Part shown: in pieces, positions 8,498 through 17,536 of the stretch | Position numbering within the stretch: position 1 is the stretch's first letter | How the letters are laid out: each line of letters opens with the position of its first letter | Made by a program: the position numbers and the translations under genes | Notes under the pieces: generated by a model | Databases searched by the model: none | Told to the model about the DNA's origin: nothing | The model's input: the letters and a program-made list of their open reading frames with translations, nothing else | NCBI GenBank assembly: GCA_049999725.1 | Contig: JBNGIS010019979.1 | Location: 1 to 28,743, forward strand | Direction of reading: 5' to 3' | From: Haplomitrium mnioides | Lineage: Eukaryota > Marchantiophyta > Haplomitriopsida > Calobryales | DNA length: 28,743 nt

Positions 8498-10000
8498 CTA
8501 TTTTTTGTGGAAATTATTTTGCATAAAATGCATTCTTAGCCGCACAAGCAAACCATTGAACATGTACTTGTGTTGGGCTTGGAGGTTCTTCCTCATCAAA
8601 TAAACAAACTTTGAGTACTTTTGTAATCCAAAATGGTCTGCCTTTTGGGTCAAGTTATGCAACAACAAAAATAATATTTTTCTGGCTTTCACATCGTATA
8701 GGTTACCAAATTTGTGTTCCGATCTTGTTTGATGTGAAACAGTTTCATCTTGTAATCTAGATGCTACATCATAGATTTCTTAATATGTACAAAATATACA
8801 TTCCATGTGTGCATTTTCCTCTAGTTGGTGAACATTGACTTGAGAGGTTACACCGACATTTTGAGAACCACTACAAGTGTTTGCAAACTATGAAGCTAGA
8901 ACTGTAGATTCTATCTCAAGTCCTCATCTTTTTCTTTGGTTAATATACACCGCAATCTCTTACTGAGCAAGAAAAAAAATCATTCCATCATTGAATATCC
9001 ACATCTGTAGAGAACTTATAGCAGTTCTTACTTATGTTGTTCTTAATTGCAAGGACTACTTTCTGGCCATCAACTTCTCTTTCTTCTTTTTTAGATCATT
9101 TGATTTCAAAATAAGCCTTCAAGAGGATCAACTTTTTACTTATAAATTTTCTATCTACTTTATATAGATACTTGAGTTGACAAATACCATCCGAAGGTAG
9201 CCAAAATTCATATGTTGAAAATTGTTTGCTCCAAATCTTTGCCTTTGAATCACTCAACTTGAACTTAAATTGTTGATTGAATGTAATATAGTTTATCTTT
9301 TGAACCAAAGAGGGACATTTTTGTATAAAAAACTTGAAATCCCAAGTCTCCAGAAGAAGAGTTACTTATGGTTTTTGGATTACAATATAGTTGCAGCGTA
9401 TTACTAAGATTAATTATCATAAACACCTTGATGCATTTCAAACATTTCAAAAACTTTCTAAACATTTGATCGATTTGATTTTGAATATGGATGATTATGA
9501 GAAATCCCACTTTGATTTTTCAAAAAGACATTCTTGGCAATCAAGAGACTAAGATATCCAAATACAATGGAATTCTTATTCTCTCGTTTTGTATTGTCCA
9601 TGTGAAGATACAAGGTGGGAGGTAACGGCTCTTGAAACTCACATAATATTTTATTAAGTATTGTAATGGTCAAACTAAAGTTAGTTCTCAAGTTTCTATA
9701 CGTTAAGAATGTGCTCAAAGACAGGGTATGATTGAAAACTAATGCACCAACAACATGCACACCCACTAGACAATCTTTATCAATGTTTTTTGGTGGTGAA
9801 GGCCAATGTGAAATCATTGTTTTCTTTTGATCCATGTCATCAATCACAATGCCCAAATATTTTTGACCATCAACATAACATTTTCTTTAATGGTTTTCAA
9901 GTTTCGATCTATCCTTTATTTTTTTGGTCACAATGAAGAAACAATTGGCAATTATATTTGATTTCATCATCCAAAAACCAAAAATATATCAATAGTTCTC
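8498..10000 (-). pseudogene. DUF7869-type gene remnant in copy B, main part
   Basis: The best frame (9458-9856, 132 residues) reads GIVIDDMDQKKT at its start, then GVHVVGALVFN, LPPTLYLHMDNTKRENKN (about residues 78-95) and IVFGYLSLLIAKNVF. These are the ordered motifs of plant DUF7869 proteins: Asp-Gly/Asp-Met-Asp-Gln, LxLxxDNxxxENKN, and then a V-x-F-L-x-V-G-H-T-H type segment. The last continues after a one-base frame shift as VGFLIIIHIQNQIDQMF (9460-9510). A third frame (9096-9308) gives FNQQFKFKLSDSKAKIWSKQ and FWLPSDGICQLKYL. Remnants of the C-terminal module lie at about 8600-8700. Copy A repeats the whole order. Frame breaks show it is dead. The role of the protein is unknown. Confidence 0.8.
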
Positions 10001-10076
10001 TAAAATATGTCTTGATGTCAAGAATTTTAAAAGACAACTTCACGCGAATAGAATATTCAATCCAACACTAACAAAC

Positions 10077-10420
10077 CTTTTAAACGCAAAGGGTCAAAAA
10101 GATAAACAATGGTTCAAAGACTTGTTTTTACTCTAAAGTTTAACATACATAAGATTAAAAACAACAATAACAAAACCTATGTGAGCTTAGAGGAACAAAC
10201 AACACTAACAATTCCTATGCTTGCTTTGACTCTACACACGTTTGAGATTCAAACCAAGAAAAGCAAATCCTTTACACGCGTAGCGTCACAAAAAAAACTA
10301 TAATTCCTAGACTCGCTTTGACTCTATATGCATATAGGATTGAAATAAAACAGTAACAAAACCTATGCGCGCATAGGGTCAAAAACAACAACAATAACAA
10401 TTCATTGGCTTGCTTTGACA
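10077..10420. repeat. 93-bp array inside the copy B gene
   Basis: The palindromic core recurs at 10176, 10269 and 10362, exactly 93 bp apart, with a weaker unit at about 10078-10083. A half-unit with a degraded core follows each (10214, 10306, 10403). The core at 10362-10377 is a perfect 16-bp palindrome, CCTATGCGCGCATAGG. Spacers are A- and CAA-rich on the plus strand. The array separates the N-terminal gene part from the main part, so it may sit in an intron or have replaced coding sequence. Confidence 0.8.
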
Positions 10421-10469
10421 TTTGGAAAATGCATTCTCCAATGTTATGTAAAACCAAAAAAACTTAGAA

Positions 10470-11300
10470 TGGAATCAAGACCTTTATCTTTCAAATAAGC
10501 TGTATAGTAGTCATAAACTTCCTATTTGGTAAAATTATTCAGCAAATTATAAACTTTGTGAGTCGGCATTCTCTCATAGTGTCATTGAAAATTTTTGTGT
10601 ATGCATGAATACTCCTTTGGAAAATAATTCTCTATTTCTAAAAGTGCCTCTAGGATCTATATTTTTGAGATTTCGTATCATTTGGATTCTATCATTTCCT
10701 TTGGATAATATTAATTTGAAGGCTCTTCTACATACAATGGAACCGCCAAAAAGAGTTAATTAATTGTCAAGGTTGGAATCTAATCTTGGTATTCTCGAGT
10801 GTAACACAATATCTCGATTCTTCATGCGTTGCTGAAAGTACATTTCTTTTACAACTCTTAAAAAATTTGTCTTGCACAACAATAAACAATTATTTCAACA
10901 AAATGAAACTCTCCTTAGTTTTAAAATCGACATCAGATCAAGTTTTTTCTTTATAAATCTCTTGTCATGTAAATGATTTACCCATTTGGGTTTTGCTTTA
11001 GTAGATGGATTTGCATCCAGATTGATTTGCCAAATATAAGAGTTCTTTTTCTAGACCAAAACAAAGCATTATCTTCAAGATCTTGTACATTAGCGGAAAT
11101 ATTTTTTCGTTCTCCATAAATGCTTTTTGGATATGAGTAAACAAAGTTTGAGTTGTAGCAGAACTCAATTAAGCCAAAACAAAATCTTCATTAAAATTTT
11201 GAGCATAATGAAATGTTTTCTAGAACAATCAGAGTCCTTAGCAATAACTCCAAAGAAATAGTTTGTGATTGAGACTCAGTTTTTGAATCATTGCCAAAAT
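10470..11300 (-). pseudogene. N-terminal part of the copy B DUF7869-type gene
   Basis: Reading down the minus strand from about 10760, LFGGSIVCRRAFKLILSKGN is followed by DRIQMIRNLKN and, after more residues, GVFMHTQKFS and then stops. A short conserved VCxxAF segment ahead of a basic linker is what I expect near the N-terminus of proteins of this class. Upstream, in 10840-11060, there is KAKPKWVNHLHDKRFIKKKL in a partly open frame, which I cannot place. The segment is separated from the main part by the 93-bp array. The match is weaker than for the main part. Confidence 0.45.
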
Positions 11301-11344
11301 TTTCATGTTACGATTCCCTAAAACGCTTTTGATTTCCATAAAAC

Positions 11345-11364
11345 CTTGCATTCTTGGTTTGAAA
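11345..11364 (-). repeat. candidate right terminus of copy B
   Basis: Read on the minus strand, AACCAAGAA is followed two bases later by CAAG, against AACCAAGAACAAG in the left terminus. The outer CACTACTA letters are not recognisable. The order and orientation fit an inverted terminal repeat, but a match this short could be chance. Confidence 0.25.
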
Positions 11365-11393
11365 TCCAACTTGTATACAATTCACTTGTCAAC

Positions 11394-11909
11394 TGTGTCA
11401 TGCCCATACACATCGCTTACACAACTACATTGTTTACACACATTCTATGACATCTACAAACATATAATAGAGAATGATAAACAATTGAGTCTCATGTGCA
11501 TACAACACATGAAACCCTACAATACTTTTCTTCAAGTGATATCTTCTCAAAGAAATTCCAAAAGTGTGTTGATCTTCCGACATCGAAACTAGCGCACCTT
11601 TTCTCACAAGGAATCTCCAAGAGATGCAATACCTCAACTCTCCTTTTAGTTCATACAATCAATAAAATGACATTGAAAGATAACCCTTCGATGAGAGTAC
11701 ATGGCCTTATATACCAAGGCACAAAAAGACCAAAAACCTCAAAATATCTAAAAATAGAAATCTACATGGAATGGTGTGACAATTGTTGTGGGCATACACA
11801 TCGCTTACACAACTACATCATCCACACACATTCCATGACATCTACAGACATATAACAAAGAATGACAAACAATTGAGTCTCATGTGCATACAATGCATGA
11901 GACCCTACA
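11394..11909 (-). repeat. 3' LTR of element I copy 2
   Basis: On the minus strand it starts TGTAGGGTCTCATGCATTG at 11909 and ends ACA at 11394. It is colinear with the LTR at 2651-3177. The end duplication is present here too: 11784-11909 is repeated at 11394-11521. Beyond 11394 the flank starts with the same four bases, GTTG, as beyond the other LTR. Confidence 0.8.
11705..11713 (-). promoter_or_regulatory. TATA box of the element I copy 2 LTR
   Basis: TATATAAGG on the minus strand, followed by GGCCATGTACTCTCATCGA as in the first LTR. Confidence 0.6.
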
Positions 11910-11965
11910 ATCGCCCTCCTCTAGTTGGTGGTCAAGTCCCCTAATGCTAGCTAGCCATCTATCTT

Positions 11966-12370
11966 CTAGAAAATTGATATACACCTACTGATCCAAAGAC
12001 TAGGAGGTTGGGTGCAGTGGAGCCTTGGATGGTCACCACCTCTCAAAGGCAATACCTCACGTACACGCAAAATCCAGTACCTAGTAGTGACATCAAGTGT
12101 CGTAGGTGCTATGTGCTGCAAATAAACACAATCACTAGGATGAAACCTCCAAATCTTAGCGCAATATCTACCTCCACATGTGGTAGAATATCGTAAAGTA
12201 TGACAATGTTGAGCAATGGCAAGGTTGTCAAACGCCATTGGCATGACTCTCTCAAACACCCAAGCATTCTCTGAACACACCTGCACCCAAGCATTTGAAT
12301 CATCTAGATCCACAACCATAGTGACATCATGTCAAATAGAGGAGGGTAAATCAGGGTCCCTCCCAGCAAT
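11966..12370 (-). pseudogene. integrase C-terminal fragment of element I copy 2
   Basis: Reading from 12370 down, GRDPDLPSS leads into a 117-residue open frame (11966-12319) with MVVDLDDSNAWVQVCSENAW, then RVMPMAFDNLAIAQHCHTLR and IWRFHPSDCVYLQ. These match the integrase C-terminal half of copy 1 at 1885-2140. The last part of the frame, TTRYWILRVREVLP, is clearer here than in copy 1. The catalytic core is absent. After this the sequence jumps to the leader before the LTR, leaving out the roughly 300 bp that hold the PHD finger in copy 1. Confidence 0.8.
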
Positions 12371-12419
12371 CCAGACTCGCAAAATCTAAGCTTCTTTCCA
12401 CCTGAATCTCACAATCCAA

Positions 12420-13204
12420 GTAAGACCATACAAATCCATGGCTTGTTCTAGCACATGGCATCATTCAATCTCAGTGACAGAAGCAACGACAGTAGTACTA
12501 GTGGAGAACCCCATTGCTCTCTTTCTCTCATCAGCATTGGGTGCCACCAACTTCTGCAAGGTTGCATCCCAAATAATACCAAGGCCTCTTGCTTAAAATA
12601 CATCAAATGCAAGGTTACTCACTAGTAAATCAGTCGGCCCCACTCCAACTAAGTGGTATGTTCCCAACAATAAAATATCAGCCGACAATGCATGTAGATA
12701 ACCTCCCACTACACTAACTAAAAGCAATCATGAATATTGCTCAACCATTAGCGCCACATACCTCAAGGAGATTCCGCAGGCAATCTCACCCTTCTCCACA
12801 TGCAAATACCGCCAAATTAAATTCTCTGCTTGGAGCATAGCAGTTAGCCATGTGATGATGCCTCCAAAAAACTCCAAAAAAATAATACCATCAGCAGGAT
12901 ACTGCCATGAAATCAGCATGGTATCTAATAGTAAAAGATCTACATGTCTAGATGTGGCAGAAACATCCAGTGCAAGACATGGCTCAAATGCATCTTGCCA
13001 AGCATCCTCAACCAACCTAGATGCATGTACCTCCCACAAACTCTCCTTACTTCCACTCACCGGAATCACCTCACTTGACGACGATGATGTTGGCCTTGTA
13101 ACATCTGAATACGCATCATCAATAGAAGGAATATTGGCTGCATGTCCATTCCCCTCCATCAAGTCAGAGTACTCGGTGATAACCTCACAAAATGCTGATA
13201 ACGC
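12420..13204 (-). pseudogene. DNA cytosine-5 methyltransferase-like domain within element I
   Basis: The enzyme class transfers a methyl group from S-adenosylmethionine to cytosine. The frame 12728-13243 enters from the LTR of element II (13 residues), then runs through a serine-rich linker to GIIFLEFFGGIITWLTAMLQ (12874-12857 for the core), which fits methyltransferase motif I (FxGGIGxGL), followed by YLHVEKGEIA, fitting motif II with its acidic residue. Past a stop, VGGYLHALSADILLLGTYHL and VGPTDLLVSNLAFDVF lead up to the place of the PCQ motif (12596-12613). Here LAFDVF stands where WPCQGF is expected, so the catalytic cysteine is Phe. The end reads IIWDATLQKLVAPNADERKR, AMGF and, after a stop, LEQAMDLYGLTWIV, resembling the C-terminal motifs (ER..MGF, LGNAxD). 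About 100 or more residues between PCQ and the end seem deleted. Confidence 0.72.
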
Positions 13205-14973
13205 TGTCGTCTTGTGGTTCGGTAAGTGTGTGAAAGGTAACAAGAAGAAAGGAGAAACAAATCACTCTTACCATGGATGAGTTTAGAGAAAAGTCAAGAA
13301 GAAGTGACACAAAGTGGTATGCTCCCAGCAATAAAATATCAGCCGACAATGCATGTAAATAACCTCCCACTGCACTAACTAAAAGCAATTGTAGAAACAC
13401 AAAAGTAGAGTTTGTTAGTACTACGTGAAAGATTCTCGAGATCATGTAGGTAAGGACAAGACTATCCTATTGGTTGTTCATGAATTCTTTTGGATTTCGA
13501 TCTCAGATATTTTGAAGATAATAGAGAAAGAAGCGGGGAAGAAGGAGATCATCAAGGAGAACATTACTGAGAGGACAGATATTGAACAGGGTAGTGGGTG
13601 CTCGAGGCACAAAAGTTCTATAGTGGAGTTGAAGGATCTTATGGGTGGCAATCTTGGAAATGGATAGAGGATTGTTTGTTGCTCCTAATTCCTTAAGACT
13701 TCTCTCAACAATGGATTGTATATCACTTCGGTGATAATTTTCTAACTTTGGTAATGAATTTGCCAATTCTTGTTTTGTTGCCAATCATCACCTATGAAGA
13801 ACAATGGGACTTTACCATCTACATTCTGATCTGATCTAGAGAGGTGTTTCTCAAATCTTCGTCGAATGGTGTTTCAGCTTTCGGTAAATATTGAATAATC
13901 AAAGCTGCAATTGGTGGAGCGCCGATAGATGATCATCTGATTGAGGAGGATTCAATTTTACCTACTGTTTCTATCATCTTTGTTTCCTGTCAAAACAAAT
14001 AACTTATGTTCTATGGTTCTTATACCAAAAAGAAAAGTGAGTTAACTTGAAGTTAGTAAAACCCTAAAAGAAGGAGAGGAGGCAGTTTGTTTTCTGAAGG
14101 TTTGAGGAGTTTCCATAAGAAGAGTAGTTTGTGCTAGGCAAGGATCAAAAGCTCAAGAGGAGTAGCATCTCTTTGCAACAAATTTCAAGTCGTTTGGAGC
14201 TTTGAGAAGATATCTACCTATGGGCGTTTGAAGGTGAAGGGGTCAAATTGAAGGGCAGATCGTCTTTCAAGCAATAGAATCAAGTGTACAAAGAATCTGG
14301 AAACAAGTAGAGTATCATTGGAAATTTGACAACAAGGGTTACAACTTGAAGACAAGTTTTGATTTATTTTGATTTAGGGTCATTCTGTAACAGCGAGTTG
14401 AAGATTGAGCACAGATTGAGAGGTTATTTCGAATTCACTCCTCATTCGACTTTGAGTTGTGAGTTCTTGCATTCTGTCAAGAGCAGTAGATCAGTTCAGA
14501 ATTTGAGAACTTCAAGATGGTAGCATGCTACAATAGTGTGTGAAGTTTCAAGGCTATTCTCTCTGAAGTGAAGAAGTTGCTACCTAGGAAGTCTAGGGAT
14601 GTTATTTTGTTCGGGTTTTTTTCAAAAAACATTGAATATTTGAGAGTAATGAGCAATTCGCTCAAGATTTTGAGCTGAAAATCTTCATACAGATTTATCT
14701 TGCACTATGGTTTTCAGCGTGAGAGTTTCAGAATCTAGCAACAAGCAAGCCATGCATTCTCCTTGACAACACTCGAATTAAGAGTTGGAGAAAATTATTT
14801 TTTTCAGATTTTTGATTGAACATGTATTGAATCTATGAAGGTATGAGAACCTTAATCTCTGCCAAATTCGTTCATTCCAAACCTCTGAACCACAAAGCTT
14901 CTACTATTTGCATAACACTCTCTACAACCATATACCCCGCGTATTCCTAGAACAAGAAAACTGCCACGCGACA
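13205..14973 (+). repeat. 5' LTR of element II
   Basis: It begins TGTCGTCTTG and ends GCCACGCGACA. It is colinear with 20940-22692 over the whole length apart from small indels and one 78-bp foreign segment at 13312-13389. A minor ORF at 13425-13667 is also present in the other LTR and looks accidental. Confidence 0.92.
13312..13389. repeat. 78-bp copy of element I methyltransferase sequence inside the 5' LTR
   Basis: Bases 13312-13389 match 12651-12728 with about four differences, at a constant offset of 661 bp and in the same orientation. In the 3' LTR the same place holds an unrelated stretch of about 25-30 bp. The copied part codes for VGGYLHALSADILLLG on the minus strand. Confidence 0.88.
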
Positions 14974-14975
14974 GT

Positions 14976-14990
14976 TGGTGAACATGACGT
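14976..14990 (+). other. putative primer-binding site of element II
   Basis: TGGTGAACATGACGT begins two bases after the LTR end. The opening TGG fits pairing with a tRNA 3' CCA end. I cannot name the tRNA; it is not the common initiator-Met site. Confidence 0.5.
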
Positions 14991-15043
14991 GAAACTTTGG
15001 GGTAGAGAGTGAGTGTGCCATTTTAGAATACTCTAGTAGAACT

Positions 15044-16238
15044 ATGGGTTCTTCTGGACCAAGAACTCCCATGTTGCAATTGGATCTTGCTACTGCGCAA
15101 ATGTTCCAAGCATTTCCTATGCTTATGGAACAACAACAAGCCTCCGACCGAAAAGAAGCCATGGTGACCAGAGCTTTGCAATCTATAGTGGGATTGCTGG
15201 ATCAATTTGATGGGAGAAATATCTCCAAGTATTTGAAATACCATGCCAGAGAGATGGAACTCAACAAAGTTCTAGAGAGAGAGAGAGAGAGATGATTCAA
15301 ACCTTTGAGTTGGCAGTAGTGTCAAAATTGAGAGGTCGGGTGAGAGAGCTTATTCAAGTCTATGGGGGTGATTAGGAGAGTTTTTCTCTCCAACTTAAAG
15401 AAGAATATTTACTAGAGGATGCAGATAGAGTGACCAAGAAGTCATTCATTGAATAGGTGAATCGAACCAACAAAGGGTTGGTTGCAACTAAGCTTTTTTG
15501 GGAATTTGAGAGGCAATTTTCACAATTGTCTTGTATGGAGAAATTGACCTTGGAGAAGGACAAGGTGGAGCTGTTTTTACATGTAGCAAATGATGACCTT
15601 CAAAGAGAGTTGGAGTTACTCTTAGAAGATAAGACCAAAGATAATGGTCTAACTTCTGATTGGAAGGAAGTGTCTGAAGCAGTAAGTGTGTTAACAAAGA
15701 GAGAATCTAGAAGAAGGAAGGTAGTGGTGAGGCATGATGTAAGACCACCACCTATAACAGTACCTCGCAAACATCCGGTGGTACCTACACTTCCTACTAC
15801 CACTACTACATTGCTTGCTACTCATCTTCCTACTCTTGCTCCACAAAGAGATGCAGTGGGAAGCTAGTGAAAGGAATAAAAGATCTACAGATAAAACTGG
15901 AAAATTTGGTAGTGAAGAAAGAGGCAAGCAACGCTCAACCTACTCAAAAACTCGGATATGTCCAGCGGTGCATTTGGACTGATATCATCAAACATTCAAG
16001 GAAAGAATGCAGAGATTTTTCTCATTCTATTTATCTGGGAGTAATCTATAGGAAGGAAGACAAGATTTCTCTCAAAGATATAGGTGAGATCCTCAAAACC
16101 AATCTCGAAAAAGGAGGAATGAAGGGAGTTGTTGAAGAGTACTTGCAAAAACTTGCTAGTACGCAAGTAGAGGCTGCCACCTATGGAATTGAGGTGGAGC
16201 GTGAATTCACCAAACATGTAGAACCGAGTTGGATGTAG
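15044..16238 (+). pseudogene. gag of element II
   Basis: Gag forms the particle and binds the RNA. It opens with MGSSGPRTPMLQLDLATAQM and QQASDRKEAMVTRALQSI (15044-15295), then a frame shift occurs at a GA run. The coding sequence goes on in another frame with FELAVVSKLRGRVRELIQVY and FSLQLKEEYLLEDADRVTKK, then 15457-15867 (LVATKLFWEFERQFSQL and a Pro/Thr-rich end) and 15867-16238. The knuckle reads CIWTDIIKHSRKECRDF, where a CX2CX4HX4C motif is expected; the second cysteine is Thr. Several stops and at least two frame shifts are present. Confidence 0.8.
15275..15292 (+). repeat. GA microsatellite at a gag frame shift
   Basis: A run of about nine GA units. The gag frame changes here, which fits gain or loss of repeat units by slippage. 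Confidence 0.8.
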
Positions 16239-16256
16239 AGTTGTGCCCTCTCTACT

Positions 16257-17310
16257 ATGGAAGAAGGCAACACTAAAAGAGTAGATTTGCTAAAAGTTGC
16301 CACAACTATCAGAATTGCTATTGGATGGGATGATCCAGTAGACACTCTTTCAGTTCAAGTATATATTGCCAAAAATCAACATGAGGCTTATGTAGAGGAG
16401 AAAAGAAGAAGGGAAGAAGCTAGTACTAGTGAGGAGAGGCCAGCTTCAAAGAGGCCACAAAGAGGTGAGAGAATACAGCCATAAAGAGATGAACTATGGA
16501 GGATGTTTTGCCTTCCGCTCTTGACAAGGGAAAAACCAAAGAGCAAGAAAAGGCTCCAGCATACAAGTTGCAATCTGACATTGAGGTAGCCACAGATCTC
16601 AGCGGAGTATTGGAAGAAAGAGTGCTTAATGCCAAGATTGAGTTCACCTTAAGAGAGATTCTTGGCATCGCTAAGAAAGAATTTCATGATGTCATTATCA
16701 ATACCATTAAGAGGAAGAGGCAGTTGATTGGCGAGACAGCCATGGCCCCTGCACTTGAGTCAAGAGTAACCAAGGAGGAGGAGCTAGAATTAACTCAATG
16801 CTGCACCAATCATAAGATGCAATTGGAGCAAGCGGATGAAAAGTTCTCAAGCCACTACTCAAAAAGCCATTGGGCTAGAGCCACTACGGAGACTGTGGTG
16901 AAGATAGGGGACTTGGCTGATCCAGTGATTGCACTTATTGATCATGGATCAGAGATTAATCTTGTCTCCATTGACATCTACAAGCAAGGAAAGTGGCCAA
17001 TTGATACAAACCACGGTTGGGTAATTCAAGCAGTAAATAATACATGATGAGAGCTTTTTGGAGATTGCCCAAATGTGAGAGTGAAGGTTGGGGATGTGAT
17101 TACAGAGAAAAATTTCTTTGTGCAAGATGGCACATCGTATCCAATGATCTTTAGGCAGCCTTATATTACAACTGCAAGGATGGAAACAAAATTTTTGGAT
17201 GATGGATCAACATATGCTCGAGTGCGTAGTGAAGATGGAAGAAAGGTGGTACAGTTTCTAAATGTCCATGCAAATCATGAAAGGAACTGAGAAAGCTTGA
17301 GAAACTACTC
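16257..17310 (+). pseudogene. linker and retropepsin-type protease of element II
   Basis: The frame 16257-16484 is a charged linker rich in Arg and Glu. The frame 16496-17047 leads to the protease: VVKIGDLADPVIALIDHGSE, INLVSIDIYKQGKWPIDTNH. The active-site triad is D-H-G rather than D-T/S-G; D-H-G-S-E is also what I recall from related elements, so this may not be a loss. After a TGA at 17047 it continues (17075-17290) with NFFVQDGTSYPMIFRQPYIT and DDGSTYARVRSEDG. The protease would cut the polyprotein. Confidence 0.8.
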
Positions 17311-17536
17311 TCCATCTACAATCATAGAAGAGTTTTAGGATTTTTTATGGGTGCCACGATAGAGCGAGACTATAGTGGTACGACCGAAGAAGTGCTCTCG
17401 CTACAGAAAGAAAGTACCTTTTGTACAGAAGTTGTGAAGTTTTTTGAGAGTGGATTTGCTGTATATACATAGCTTGTGGATTTGCTTAGTTGGGAGAGAA
17501 AAGAAATTAAAAGAATAGAAAAAAGATTTCAAAAAA

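Larger units (their letters stand above)
7323..11393 (+). mobile_element. CACTA-like element copy B carrying a DUF7869-type gene
   Basis: The left end at 7323 begins CACTACTATG and sits inside the reading frame of copy A. From left to right it holds a terminal sequence, about 700 bp of subterminal DNA, a 37-bp array, a minus-strand DUF7869-type gene split by a 93-bp array, and a right part that runs to the LTR of element I copy 2 at 11394. The right terminus is not certain; the best candidate is at 11345-11364. The CACTA-type name rests only on the terminal letters and inverted copies. No TNP2-type transposase is visible. Confidence 0.5.

Noticed and set aside
11055-11100. Short stretch on the minus strand that can be read as a second copy of the LDN-type DUF7869 motif, as the missing half of copy A
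   Set aside because: The match needs an inserted base and covers under ten residues, and the sequence around it does not continue the family pattern.
12852-13280. 142-codon plus-strand frame
   Set aside because: It is antisense to the methyltransferase-like frame and crosses the LTR boundary at 13205.
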